Source of the DNA: Cyclobacterium marinum DSM 745
GTDB taxonomy: Bacteria > Bacteroidota > Bacteroidia > Cytophagales > Cyclobacteriaceae
Assembly: GCF_000222485.1 (NCBI RefSeq)
Contig: NC_015914.1
Span: 4,508,001-4,572,000 of the forward strand
DNA: 64,000 nt
Reading direction: 5' to 3'
Shown: positions 36,118 through 46,139 of the stretch, piece after piece
Numbering within the stretch: position 1 is the stretch's first letter
Layout of the letters: every line of letters begins with the position of its first letter
The notes under the pieces: model-generated
The model's database searches: none
Told to the model about the DNA's origin: nothing
The model's input: only the letters and a program-made list of their open reading frames with translations
Translations under genes and position numbers: made by a program

Positions 36118-37404
36118 ATGAAAAAGAGCATTTTATTTCTGGCAGGAGCAATATTATTTTCTGTTACCAGCTTCGCACAACAAAGAGACATGCAGTATTG
36201 GCGTCCCTATGATCAGCGAGGAAACAATGTATTTGAATCCGGAAAGGCAGACACTGTAGCCTTCGATGGGGTAAAAGTAAGAATTGGAGGAGCATTTGCT
36301 CAACAATTTCAATCCATTAGTCATGAAAATACAGCCTCAGCAGTTTTGAATGACAATGGAATTAATACCAACCAGTTGATGGACATAGGTTCAGGATTCA
36401 ATCTTGCTACAGCCAATCTAAATATTGATGTTGCACTAGCTGATGGAATCAGATTGAACTTGATTACTTATTTATCTTCTAGGCACCACCCTGAAACCTG
36501 GGTAAAAGGAGGGTATTTGCAATTGGATAAGCTTTCCTTTCTTAATAGCCCTGCTTTTGATAAAATTATGGAGAAAGTGACCATTAAAGTAGGCCATATG
36601 GAGGTAAATTATGGCGATTCTCACTTTAGGAGATCTGACAATGGCAATGCTTTTTATAATCCATTTGTGGGAAATTATATTATGGATGCATTTGCTACCG
36701 AAATTGGTGCTGAAGTAATTTATCAAAACAATGGTTTCATTGCAGTTGCTTCAATGACAGGTGGAGAAATTCAAGGTGGGATAACCAATCCAGACAGTAG
36801 AAAACCATCTTTAATCGGTAAACTAGGCTATGATAAAACCTTAGACAATGAGCTTCGCTTAAGACTTACCGGTTCTATTTATACCACTGCTGGATCAATC
36901 AACAATACCCTATGGGCCGGAGATAGGTCAGGGTCACGATATTATCTTGTGATGTCCAATACATTAGCCTCTACATCCTCTGATTTTAGAACCGGCCGCT
37001 TCAACCCTGGTATGCGAGACAACGTCACAGCAGTGGTCTTGAATCCCTTCATTGCCTATCGGGGCCTAGAGCTATTTGGGAACTTTGAGCAAACAAAAGG
37101 TAAAGCATCTAATGAAAGTGAAGACAGAACTTGGAATCAAGTAGGAGTAGATGCAGTTTATCGCTTTGGGGCTAGGGATAACTACTATTTGGCCGGACGT
37201 TATAATAAGGCCGGAGGGGAAATGGAAAGTGGAATTGAACCAAGCATTTCTCGAGTACAAGTTGGTGGAGGTTGGTACATTACCAAAAATATTTTGGCAA
37301 AACTAGAGTATGTAAATCAAAACTACCAGGACTTTGCATCTACGGATATTCTTAATGGGGGATCTTTTAATGGATTAATGATTGAGGGAGTAATAGGTTT
37401 TTAA
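36118..37404 (+). CDS. Outer-membrane beta-barrel (porin-like) protein between two YceI genes
   Basis: A 428-residue protein with a Sec signal (MKKSILFLAGAILFSVTSFA, about 1-20) and alternating strands ending in an aromatic C-terminus (GLMIEGVIGF), as in outer-membrane barrels. Patterns include IRLNLITYLSSRHHPETWVKGGYLQLDKL, VTIKVGHMEVNYGDSHFRR and ILAKLEYVNQNYQDF, similar to phosphate-selective or alginate-type porins in general shape only. No plug domain is present, so TonB is not needed. The fixed place between YceI genes suggests lipid or hydrophobic-substrate transfer, which is an inference. Confidence 0.75.
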   Translation: MKKSILFLAGAILFSVTSFAQQRDMQYWRPYDQRGNNVFESGKADTVAFDGVKVRIGGAFAQQFQSISHENTASAVLNDNGINTNQLMDIGSGFNLATANLNIDVALADGIRLNLITYLSSRHHPETWVKGGYLQLDKLSFLNSPAFDKIMEKVTIKVGHMEVNYGDSHFRRSDNGNAFYNPFVGNYIMDAFATEIGAEVIYQNNGFIAVASMTGGEIQGGITNPDSRKPSLIGKLGYDKTLDNELRLRLTGSIYTTAGSINNTLWAGDRSGSRYYLVMSNTLASTSSDFRTGRFNPGMRDNVTAVVLNPFIAYRGLELFGNFEQTKGKASNESEDRTWNQVGVDAVYRFGARDNYYLAGRYNKAGGEMESGIEPSISRVQVGGGWYITKNILAKLEYVNQNYQDFASTDILNGGSFNGLMIEGVIGF

Positions 37405-37423
37405 AAATTTAATATAGGTAATC

Positions 37424-37951
37424 ATGCGTATCACGTTGCTTTTTGGCTGTTGTTTATTTTTAACCGGGTTGTTTCAAAACAAAGCTTTGGTTATTGATCA
37501 AACAGAGATCATTGTTAAGGGCAGAACTACAATAGGAAGTTTTGAATGTAGCTATGAGAGTCAAGACAAACGTGATACGCTGCTTTTTGATTTAGACTCA
37601 TCTGAATTTTCTACACTGGATTTTAATATTCCTATCAGTGATTTTGGATGTGGAAATTTTTTACTGAATAGGGATTTTATGAAAACCCTCAAGGCGGATG
37701 TATTTCCAAATTGCTTGGTTTCAGTAAGTAAGTTACGTAGAGGTCCCAACAAACTATATGGAGACATCTACTTGCAGATGGCGGGTAAAGATCACCTCTT
37801 AAAAGAAGTTGCCTTTCATCATTTAAATGATAAGTTTCAGGGGATACTAAACCTTTCTATGGAAGAGCTTGGACTCAATGCATCCAGTCGATTAGGAGGC
37901 TTGGTGAAAATTGAAGAATCCATTGATTTGACCATTAACCTTTATTTATAG
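37424..37951 (+). CDS. Divergent YceI-like exported protein
   Basis: A 175-residue protein with a signal-like start (MRITLLFGCCLFLTGLF). It has features of YceI barrels in reduced form: FNIPISDFGCGNFLLNRDFMKTLKADVFPNCLVSV resembles the YceI helix-loop that precedes YPEITF, followed by GDIYLQMAGKDHLLKEVAF. It begins 19 bp after the beta-barrel gene and closes the operon. It is more divergent than the YceI at 35520, so a distinct ligand or a structural role is possible. Confidence 0.7.
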   Translation: MRITLLFGCCLFLTGLFQNKALVIDQTEIIVKGRTTIGSFECSYESQDKRDTLLFDLDSSEFSTLDFNIPISDFGCGNFLLNRDFMKTLKADVFPNCLVSVSKLRRGPNKLYGDIYLQMAGKDHLLKEVAFHHLNDKFQGILNLSMEELGLNASSRLGGLVKIEESIDLTINLYL

Positions 37952-38133
37952 CTTTTTTGATTAATTATAATGCTGTTTGAGATAATTTTTAAATAATAAC
38001 TTTACTGAGTAGGTTTTAGCTTATAAAATATCGTAATTTTATTTACATATTTTTCTTACTGTAAATTAATTTCCTTCTTCTTGGATGCTCAAAACCAATC
38101 AAAGTTTAAGCTGAATTTGTCCCTATCTTTCTT

Positions 38134-39183
38134 ATGAGAAATCTGTTATTCTTAGCAATTATCCTATATTTTACTCAATGCAATCTTAAAGAATCCCATC
38201 CGAGTCCAATTGTTTCTCAGGAAGTTATGGAGCAAGTATTTGAAGAGATCAAAACCCCTTTTAAATATGGTGTGGTTTTTCAACATCCGGATACTAGTAA
38301 AATGATTGATTCACCAACCATCTTTAGACAAGATGAAGTATGGTACATGACCTATATTGTTTTTGATGGACAAGGCTACGAAACATGGTTGGCTGAAAGT
38401 GAGGACTTGCTAAACTGGGAATCCAAAGGCAAGATTTTGTCATTCACTCAAGACACCTGGGATGGCAATCAAAAGGCAGGATATGTATCCTTAGTCAATA
38501 CGGAATGGGGAGGAGATTATAGGGTAGAAAATTTTAAGGGCCAGTATTGGATGAGTTATCTGGGCGGGAGTTCTGAAGGCTATGAAGCAGGAACATTAAA
38601 AATAGGAATGGCCAACTCCATAATATTAACAGAGGCCAAAGAATGGGAAACCAATAATGAGCCTTTATTGTCTCCAGTGGATGATGATGTGCGATGGTTT
38701 GAAAACAAAACAATATACAAAAGCCTGGTGATTAGGGACAATGAAAAGCATACAGGACATCCTTTCGTCATGTATTACAATGCCAAAGGAGATACGGCAA
38801 ACTATGAGAGTATTGGGATGGCAGTTTCAGATGATATGTTGACTTGGAAACGCTTTGGAAATGAGCCGGTCATCAGCAGAGGAAAAGGTATTTGTGGGGA
38901 TGCCCAAATAGCTAAAATTAATGATTTATACGTCATGTTTTATTTTGGGGCATTCTGGAAACCCGGTGCTTTTGAAAGGTTTGCTTGTTCTTACGATTTA
39001 ATTAACTGGACGGATTGGGAGGGAGAAGATTTGGTTGCCCCTTCAGAACCATACGATCAAAAATATGCGCATAAGCCATGGGTGATAAAGTGGAATGGCA
39101 TTGTTTACCACTTTTACAATGCCGTGGGTAGCGAAGGAAGGGTAATTGCCTTGGCCACATCAAAAGGCATTAAAAATAACTAA
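38134..39183 (+). CDS. Five-bladed-propeller glycoside hydrolase-like lipoprotein (GH43/GH130-like)
   Basis: A 349-residue lipoprotein (lipobox FTQC, Cys16) with repeated blade edges typical of the GH43/32/62/130 five-bladed fold: DSPTIFRQDEVWYMTYIVFDG, ESEDLLNWESKGKIL, GQYWMSYLGGSSEGYEAGTLKIG, HPFVMYYNAKGDTANYESIGMAVSDDMLTWKRFG and AHKPWVIKWNGIVYHFYNAVG. Asp and Glu candidates lie at the blade starts but the catalytic set cannot be assigned by eye. It is probably a surface or periplasmic glycosidase or phosphorylase relative. It stands alone, with AT-rich spacers on both sides. Confidence 0.75.
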   Translation: MRNLLFLAIILYFTQCNLKESHPSPIVSQEVMEQVFEEIKTPFKYGVVFQHPDTSKMIDSPTIFRQDEVWYMTYIVFDGQGYETWLAESEDLLNWESKGKILSFTQDTWDGNQKAGYVSLVNTEWGGDYRVENFKGQYWMSYLGGSSEGYEAGTLKIGMANSIILTEAKEWETNNEPLLSPVDDDVRWFENKTIYKSLVIRDNEKHTGHPFVMYYNAKGDTANYESIGMAVSDDMLTWKRFGNEPVISRGKGICGDAQIAKINDLYVMFYFGAFWKPGAFERFACSYDLINWTDWEGEDLVAPSEPYDQKYAHKPWVIKWNGIVYHFYNAVGSEGRVIALATSKGIKNN

Positions 39184-39421
39184 ATAATTAAGGTGAGATT
39201 ATTCAGGAAATTTGATAGATCTAAGCTAATTTAGTGAGATCGGACCCTGCTTTTAAGATATCACCATTAATTTTAGAGAAGGGTATTTTTGCCGTAGTAA
39301 ACATGTTATGAAAATGGCTTAGCTGAGACAATGGGCTTTGTTCACTTTCTTTATTTTTTAATTTTAACTAAGGGGGAATACGAATTCGGTTGTCATTAGG
39401 TAAACACTAAAAATTTATCTT

Positions 39422-41776
39422 ATGAAACCAGGAGTATTTGGCCTGTTTATTTTCGCCACTTTTTTGATAGTGAATGTAGTTGTCGCACAAAGCCCTAATC
39501 AAACGATAAGGGGGAGGGTTGTGGATACTGATAGTAAAACGGCCGTTCCATTTGCAAATATCACCATTGACAATTCAAATCCATTAATAGGTGTGACTTC
39601 GGACATTGATGGATATTTTAAAATTGAAAATGTAGCCGTAGGTCGCATAACTTTGGTAGTTACAAACTTAGGCTATGAAAGGGTAACAGTACCAAATATT
39701 TTACTGATATCCGGTAAAGAAACTGTTTTGAATATTGAGATGAAGGAATCATTTCAACAATTGGACCAAGTGGAAATAAAGGCATTTAAGAGGGGGGAGT
39801 CCACGAATGAGATGGCGATAAGTTCCACCAAACAGCTCTCCATTGAAGAATCCAAAAGACATGCAGGAGCCATAAGTGATCCTGCCCGCTTGGTGTCTTC
39901 ATTTGCGGGGATAATCAATGAAGGTTCCGGAAACAATGACATTATTGTGCGTGGAAATAATCCTCGTTTTATACAATGGAGATTGGAGGACATAGAGATC
40001 CCCAACCCAAATCATTTTGCCATTGAGGGATTAACAGGGGGCCCCATTAATGCACTGAATAGTCAGATGTTAGCCAATTCAGAATTTTATTCAGGTGCCT
40101 TTGCCCCTCAATATGGCAATGCTTTATCTGGTATTTTTGACATGAAACTCCGAAAAGGCAATGATGAAAAACAGGAATATAGTTTTTCACTAGGGGTTTT
40201 AGGCTTGGATTTTACTGCAGAGGGACCTATCAATAAAAAGAACAAAAGCAGCTATTTGGTAAATTATCGATACTCTACACTATCCTTGTTAGATGATATG
40301 GGAATTGTAAGCTTTGGTGGTGTACCCCGGTATCAGGATTTAAGTTTTAAATTCTATTTTCCAACAGAAAATGCTGGAATCTTCACCTTGTTTGGATTAG
40401 GAGGAGCAAGTAAAATAGGCTTTAATACTACAGATGAGGAAGACGAGGAAATAATATTGGAAGAAGGTTCTCAATACAGCAATCTGGCTGTTACAGGACT
40501 CAAACATTTTATTCCTTTGGGAAAGGATACCTATTTAAAATCAATTGTCTCTTATGGCTTTAATGGAAGTAAATTGATTGAACAAAGGCCCTATGAAGAG
40601 GAAATATTGAAAGAATTTAATAACACCAGATTGAATAATCAAACAACACGTCTATTATCCACTTTACACCATAAAATTAATTCCAAGCACAATTTTCAGG
40701 TTGGATTAATGTATGCTTATACTAACTTTGATTTAGATAATCACTATTTCAGCATACCCCAAAATCTATATCTGAAAGGGCAGGAGAATGAAGGCGCAGC
40801 CCATTTTAGTGAGGGTTATTTCAGTTGGAAATGGAGAATTTCAGAGTTTCTTACTGCAGTGAATGGATTCCATCTTTCCAAAAGTAGTTTGAACGAGAAG
40901 GTATACATGGAACCCAGATTGGCTTTAAAATACCAATTGGATGAAACTCAGAATATCAATGCCGCTTTTGGTTTACACAGTAAAATGGCATCTTTACCAA
41001 ACCATTTTGCACTGGTTTACCAACCCAATGGTGATTATTTTATGCCCAATAAAAAGTTGGAGCTGTTGCAGGCTTCCCATTATGTATTAGGGTATGAAAA
41101 TTTATTGAATAGCAACTTGATTTTAAAGGTTGAAGCCTATTATCAGCATTTGAATAATATTCCGGTTGAGGATAAAGTAGGGAGTCTCTATTCATTGATT
41201 AATCAGGATGATTATTTTGTGGATAAGGCTTTAGTGAATGATGGTGAGGGAAAAAATATTGGTTTGGAAATTACCCTTGAGCGGTATTTTAGCAATCAAT
41301 ATTATTTCTTGCTTACTTCTTCCCTCTATGATTCTAAATACAAGGCAAAAAATGGAGCGTGGAAAAATTCAAGGTACAATGGAAACTATGTAGGCAATTT
41401 TCTTTTTGGAAAGGAATTTTCTGTGGGGCGAAAAAATTCTATTGATAAAACCATAGGAATTAATTCAAGAGTTACCCTTTTGGGGGGCAGAAGGTATACT
41501 TCTATTGATCTGGAAGAATCCATTAAACAAGAAAAACAAGTGGGAATTGAAGGCCAGTACCTTGGGAATAAGGCTGATGATGTCTTTTACCTTAATATTG
41601 CTGTAAGTTACCGTGTGAATAAACAAAAGCTTAGTCATGAGGTCAAATTAGATGTTCAAAATCTGACGAATAACAATACGACAATTGATTATTTCTATAA
41701 TAATGTTAAAAAGGAAATTGATGAAATACCACAACTTTCTATGTTTCCTGTAATGAGTTATACGGTTCATTTTTAA
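39422..41776 (+). CDS. TonB-dependent receptor with carboxypeptidase-regulatory-like domain
   Basis: A 784-residue receptor: signal peptide (about 1-22), carboxypeptidase-regulatory-like domain (about 28-110, IRGRVVDTDSKTAVPFANITI), plug (about 125-230, DPARLVSSFAGIINEGSGNNDIIVRGNNP, LEDIEIPNPNHF, YGNALSGIFDMKLRKG) and barrel ending SMFPVMSYTVHF. It lacks the SusC box and has no SusD neighbour, so it is a stand-alone receptor for a small ligand such as a chelate, peptide or sugar. A strong hairpin separates it from the convergent DUF6807 gene. Confidence 0.88.
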   Translation: MKPGVFGLFIFATFLIVNVVVAQSPNQTIRGRVVDTDSKTAVPFANITIDNSNPLIGVTSDIDGYFKIENVAVGRITLVVTNLGYERVTVPNILLISGKETVLNIEMKESFQQLDQVEIKAFKRGESTNEMAISSTKQLSIEESKRHAGAISDPARLVSSFAGIINEGSGNNDIIVRGNNPRFIQWRLEDIEIPNPNHFAIEGLTGGPINALNSQMLANSEFYSGAFAPQYGNALSGIFDMKLRKGNDEKQEYSFSLGVLGLDFTAEGPINKKNKSSYLVNYRYSTLSLLDDMGIVSFGGVPRYQDLSFKFYFPTENAGIFTLFGLGGASKIGFNTTDEEDEEIILEEGSQYSNLAVTGLKHFIPLGKDTYLKSIVSYGFNGSKLIEQRPYEEEILKEFNNTRLNNQTTRLLSTLHHKINSKHNFQVGLMYAYTNFDLDNHYFSIPQNLYLKGQENEGAAHFSEGYFSWKWRISEFLTAVNGFHLSKSSLNEKVYMEPRLALKYQLDETQNINAAFGLHSKMASLPNHFALVYQPNGDYFMPNKKLELLQASHYVLGYENLLNSNLILKVEAYYQHLNNIPVEDKVGSLYSLINQDDYFVDKALVNDGEGKNIGLEITLERYFSNQYYFLLTSSLYDSKYKAKNGAWKNSRYNGNYVGNFLFGKEFSVGRKNSIDKTIGINSRVTLLGGRRYTSIDLEESIKQEKQVGIEGQYLGNKADDVFYLNIAVSYRVNKQKLSHEVKLDVQNLTNNNTTIDYFYNNVKKEIDEIPQLSMFPVMSYTVHF

Positions 41777-41825
41777 GTGAATAGATAACCTTTGGATACA
41801 AAAAGATGTAATCCTAAGAGAACTT

Positions 41826-41868
41826 TATTTAGTCACCTTTGTTGCCTCGTAACAAAGGTGACTAAATA
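41826..41868. terminator. Bidirectional hairpin between convergent genes
   Basis: TATTTAGTCACCTTTGTT (41826-41843) and its exact complement (41851-41868) form an 18-bp perfect stem around a 7-nt loop. It lies between the receptor stop (41776) and the DUF6807 stop (41883), the expected place for a shared terminator, but it lacks a T-tract. Confidence 0.65.
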
Positions 41869-41882
41869 CCACTAGACCACTT

Positions 41883-43085
41883 CTAATCTAATAGTTTAGC
41901 TTTTATAGGGAATTTCAAACTTTTGTCGATATTCCTAATGACTTCTATGTCGGATTCACCATTGGGTACATAATACCTGAATTTACTTTTATAACTGGCC
42001 CCTGGAGCAATATAAAATTCTCCTTCAACCATAGGTGCATATACCCAGTAAGGCATGGTAGGGTGAACTCGAATAGATTGTGGATACCTGAAATTTTCTG
42101 GAAACCCAAATATTGTAACTCCGGAAGTTTTCCCCGCGATCTTTCCTGAGGCAGTAACCCAAGAGGCCTTGGTATGGTTGGCATTTTCATTGGTAAATCC
42201 TTCTGAGGTTAGTATTTCCCAAGTATTGGTAAAATGTGTGCTGTCTACTTTATTCCATTCCTTGCTTCCTCTGAAACCCATTCCTCCATAATGATATTCT
42301 AAAATAAATAGCGTGTCATTACTCGTATTGGTTTGTTCCGATATCAAGTCAAATAGGAAATAATCTTCAGTTGGGTAAACCATGATTGTCCACTTTTCTC
42401 CTAGTACTTCTCCATCCTTTAGGCTAATGTGGCGCAAATTACTTTCGATAATTGCTCCACTGTTTCCTGCCTCAGCCTGATTCAAACTTACATGTTCTAC
42501 TGTACCGGTCTCTGAATGTTGATTCCAGAAATCTACTTTTTCTCCTCTATATTTGGTATTTACCCATGCGTTGAAAATAGCGTGATGATGGGTATGTCCA
42601 GCCGGAAATGCGTCTGTAATTATTTGACCTCCGGGACTGTAAAGGGGATGGATCATACCACTTCTTTTGTAATAATCGGGTAAATCACCGGGAGGGTTTG
42701 CCACTGCTGTCTGGTATTTTAGCACAGGGATTGATTCTGATAAAACTTCCACTCCCTCTTCTGTTTGAGATATTGTTACCTTTTGTTTGTCAGTATCATT
42801 CGCTTTCATCAAACTAAATTCAGCCTTTGTTTCTGCAGTCATATGGTCAATAAAGACCAATAAATCTCCGGATGGTAAGACTTGTGCGGGATAACTTGTA
42901 CCATTTTTTTCATTGAGAAGCTGATACTTTTCCTCTTTGGTTAGGGGGACATCTATCTGGATTATTAAGGGGTGATTTTCTCGCAATATTCCATCGGCAT
43001 CCAATTCGATTTTTAATAATGGTGATGAAGTACAGGAAACAATGCATAAAATAATTAAAGGCAATAGGATTAATCGCAAATTCAT
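41883..43085 (-). CDS. DUF6807 (PmoA-like) lipoprotein
   Basis: The ATG at 43085 is chosen because it starts a clean lipoprotein signal (MNLRLILLPLIILCIVSC, Cys18). The 400-residue protein has the DUF6807/PmoA-type body with a His-rich GHTHHHAIFNAW (163-174), and KVDFWNQHSETGTVEHV after it. The family carries a methane-oxygenase label in Pfam but is widespread in Bacteroidota and Planctomycetes sugar clusters, with no proven reaction. It is transcribed alone and is divergent from the M16 protease. Confidence 0.8.
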   Translation of the reverse strand: MNLRLILLPLIILCIVSCTSSPLLKIELDADGILRENHPLIIQIDVPLTKEEKYQLLNEKNGTSYPAQVLPSGDLLVFIDHMTAETKAEFSLMKANDTDKQKVTISQTEEGVEVLSESIPVLKYQTAVANPPGDLPDYYKRSGMIHPLYSPGGQIITDAFPAGHTHHHAIFNAWVNTKYRGEKVDFWNQHSETGTVEHVSLNQAEAGNSGAIIESNLRHISLKDGEVLGEKWTIMVYPTEDYFLFDLISEQTNTSNDTLFILEYHYGGMGFRGSKEWNKVDSTHFTNTWEILTSEGFTNENANHTKASWVTASGKIAGKTSGVTIFGFPENFRYPQSIRVHPTMPYWVYAPMVEGEFYIAPGASYKSKFRYYVPNGESDIEVIRNIDKSLKFPIKAKLLD

Positions 43086-43269
43086 GTCTATCGTTATGTG
43101 GAAGTAAATATTAGGAAAATAAATATCGTGAGGAATAGCCATTTATCCTATTTTTATAGTCATAGGATGCGGGGATTTTGATTATGATTGTCGGTACCTA
43201 TGGAAATTCTGACGTTTTTTGCGTTATTTAGGAATTGTTAAATCCAACCTTACTGATATTCACACTCAG

Positions 43270-46083
43270 ATGAAAATTTATAAGCCATTATTTTTCTTAT
43301 TCCTTTTTGGACTCATTCAGCCGCTTAGTTTTGCCCAAGAAAACCTTAATTCTTTAGTCCCTTTGGATGAACATGTAAAGATTGGACAGTTGGAAAATGG
43401 CTTAACTTATTACATTCAACACAATCCGAAACCGGAAAATAAACTGGAATTGCGATTGGCTCTTAAAGCTGGGGCCATGCAGGAAGATGATAACCAATTG
43501 GGCTTGGCCCATTTTGTCGAGCATATGGCTTTCAATGGATCTGAGCATTTTGAAAAAAATGAGCTAATTAGTTACCTACAATCCATTGGGGTAGCTTTTG
43601 GTAGTGATTTAAATGCCTACACCAGCTTTGATGAGACGGTTTACATGTTGCCAATACCCACTGATGAAGAAGAAAAACTGACCAATGGTTTTCAGGTAAT
43701 GAGGGATTGGGCCGGTGGGCTTCTATTGAATACAGAAGATATCGATGCCGAACGAGGGATAGTAGTGGAAGAATGGAGAACCGGACAAGGTGTTGGGCAG
43801 CGGTTAAGAGATGCTTACCTGCCCGTATTGCTACATGAAAGTCGCTATGCACAACGCATGCCAATAGGTAAAATGGAGATTATTAGAAACGCTGCGGATT
43901 CTTTGGTTAGAAAATTTTATAAGGATTGGTACCGCCCGGACCTGATGGCCATTGTGGCCGTGGGAGATGTGCCTACAGAAAAAGTTGAAGGACTTATTAA
44001 AACGTATTTTTCTAATTTAAAAAAACCGGAAAATGCTCCTGCCCGTGAATATTATGAAGTACCCAGCCATAAAGATAATTTTGTTAAAATTATAACAGAT
44101 GAAGAGGCACCGGGTATTCAAGTACAATTGTATTACAAGCACAAAGCCAAACCATCAATAAATTACAGTGATTATAAAGGTAGAATCCTTAGAACAATGT
44201 TTGGAGGGATGATCACACAACGGTTAGACGAGATAAGGCAGCAAGAAGATGCTCCTTTTATTTTTGCAGGTGCAAGGTATGGCAACCTTGTAAAACCTTT
44301 AGACTTTTTTACCATCTCAGGTGTCGTTGGCCCGGGAAAACTTAAGGATGGTTTATTGTCTTTTCTTACCGAAAATCAGCGGGTGGTTGACCATGGGTTT
44401 ACCCAAAGTGAATTGGATAGAGTTAAAAGGTCCTTATTGAATAGTGCGGAAAAATCTTTTAAGGAAATGGACAAAGTTGAGTCCAGAAATTTGGTAGGAA
44501 GGTATGTTTCTCATTTCCTTAACCAAAGCTTTGCAGATGGGCCTGAGAACAGGTATAGGTTTTACCAAGAAATCATCCCCCAAATAACACTTGAAGAAGT
44601 CAATGAGTTGGCAGATGAATTGATCAGGAATGACAATATTGTGTTGATCGTATCTGCTCCGGAGAAGGACAAAGAGAGCTTACCCAAAGAAAGTGACCTA
44701 TTGGCGGTCTTGGAAAATGCAACGAGCATTCAAACGAAGCCTTATGAAGAGGATTTGCTAAGAGAAGAATTGATGCTTTCCAAACCCCAGCCAGGAGAGG
44801 TAGTGGGTAGGGCATATAATGAGGGGGTCGATGTAACCACGGTGACCTTAGACAATGGAATGAAGGTTTATTTTAAGCCAACCGATTATAAAAATAATGA
44901 AATAATTTTTACAGCCAGCAGTAATGGGGGAACGTCTTTGTACCCCTTGGAAGATCATTATAGTGCCAACTATTCCGGGACTGCCATCAATGTTATGGGA
45001 ATAGGTGATTTTACTCCGTCTCAACTTAAAAAGGTATTGGCAGGAAGAAACGTTCAGGTTACACCAAATATTAGTACGTATTCTGAGCGAATTTCCGGTG
45101 CCACCACCCCAGGTGACTTGGAAATGACCCTTCAGCTTATTCATTTATATTTTACATCTCCAAGGATGGATCGATCATTATGGAATGTTTTCATTGCCAA
45201 CCAAAAAAATCAACTGGAAAGTGCCGGTGTTAATCCTGACTTTCAATTTAATAAACGGGTGAATGAAATAATTAGCAATGGAAACCCAAGAGGTCGGGGC
45301 ATTTATACTGCAGAACAGTTGGATTCCATAAGTTTGGACAAAAGTTTAGAGATTTACAAAGACAGATTTGCCAATGCAGCAGACTTTAATGTTTTGTTTA
45401 CAGGTAATATAAATATGGAAGAAGTCCTTCCTTTAATTACTCAATATTTAGGAAGTTTACCGGGTGACCCTTCAAAAAAAGAAAATTTTCTGGATTTAGG
45501 TTTGACTCCTCCGCATGACCGGAAGGAAACCATAAAAGTGGGGATGGACGATAAAAGTCAGGTGATTTTATACTTTAGTGGGGAAACCTCCTACGATTTG
45601 GCTAAATCCCAGCAACTTTCTTACCTGGGAGAAATCCTAACAATTAAACTAATTGAAACCTTAAGGGAAGAAATTGGAGGTGTCTATGGAGTAGGGGCTA
45701 GAGGAAGTTTGAGTAGGGTTCCTAAAGAGAGATTTAATTTTTCCGTTTCCTTTCCATGCGGTCCGGAGTCAGTAGAAAAGTTGACAGCAGCTGTTTGGGA
45801 GCAGATTCGTAAAATCCAAGAAGAGGGGCCAAATGAAGCTGATTTAGCAAAAGTCCGCGAAACCAAGAGGCTTGACTTGGAAGAAAATATGAAGAGAAAT
45901 GGTTATTGGCATGGACAGTTGGTCGCAGCCATAACGAGTGGTTTACCTTTGGACACTGTTTTAGGAGCAGAAGGAAGAGTTCTTGGTGTTACAGCGTCGG
46001 AAATAAAAAAAGTAGCTAATGAATTTATTCAAAAGCCTCACCTCTTGGAAATTATCAGGTACCCGGCCAATTTTCAAGAGTAG
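43270..46083 (+). CDS. M16-family (pitrilysin-type) zinc metalloprotease, exported
   Basis: The start at ATG 43270 gives a signal peptide (MKIYKPLFFLFLFGLIQPLSF); an in-frame ATG at 43219 adds a hydrophilic extension and is less likely. The 937-residue protein has two M16 halves. The N-terminal half carries the inverted zinc motif HFVEH (His81, Glu84, His85) with the distal Glu in ERGIVVEEWR. The C-terminal half (from about 530, VTTVTLDNGMKVYFKPTDY) lacks that motif, as usual for tandem M16 proteins. It should degrade peptides in the periplasm. The sialidase gene follows by 56 bp. Confidence 0.93.
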   Translation: MKIYKPLFFLFLFGLIQPLSFAQENLNSLVPLDEHVKIGQLENGLTYYIQHNPKPENKLELRLALKAGAMQEDDNQLGLAHFVEHMAFNGSEHFEKNELISYLQSIGVAFGSDLNAYTSFDETVYMLPIPTDEEEKLTNGFQVMRDWAGGLLLNTEDIDAERGIVVEEWRTGQGVGQRLRDAYLPVLLHESRYAQRMPIGKMEIIRNAADSLVRKFYKDWYRPDLMAIVAVGDVPTEKVEGLIKTYFSNLKKPENAPAREYYEVPSHKDNFVKIITDEEAPGIQVQLYYKHKAKPSINYSDYKGRILRTMFGGMITQRLDEIRQQEDAPFIFAGARYGNLVKPLDFFTISGVVGPGKLKDGLLSFLTENQRVVDHGFTQSELDRVKRSLLNSAEKSFKEMDKVESRNLVGRYVSHFLNQSFADGPENRYRFYQEIIPQITLEEVNELADELIRNDNIVLIVSAPEKDKESLPKESDLLAVLENATSIQTKPYEEDLLREELMLSKPQPGEVVGRAYNEGVDVTTVTLDNGMKVYFKPTDYKNNEIIFTASSNGGTSLYPLEDHYSANYSGTAINVMGIGDFTPSQLKKVLAGRNVQVTPNISTYSERISGATTPGDLEMTLQLIHLYFTSPRMDRSLWNVFIANQKNQLESAGVNPDFQFNKRVNEIISNGNPRGRGIYTAEQLDSISLDKSLEIYKDRFANAADFNVLFTGNINMEEVLPLITQYLGSLPGDPSKKENFLDLGLTPPHDRKETIKVGMDDKSQVILYFSGETSYDLAKSQQLSYLGEILTIKLIETLREEIGGVYGVGARGSLSRVPKERFNFSVSFPCGPESVEKLTAAVWEQIRKIQEEGPNEADLAKVRETKRLDLEENMKRNGYWHGQLVAAITSGLPLDTVLGAEGRVLGVTASEIKKVANEFIQKPHLLEIIRYPANFQE

Positions 46084-46139
46084 ATAATATTATAAAAAGA
46101 CTGGAACATATATTAATTAACCAAATATTAGTAAGCCCA

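Noticed and set aside
41826..41868. Very strong hairpin considered as a tRNA-like or attachment site
   Set aside because: No cloverleaf, anticodon arm or CCA pattern; position between convergent stops fits a terminator.
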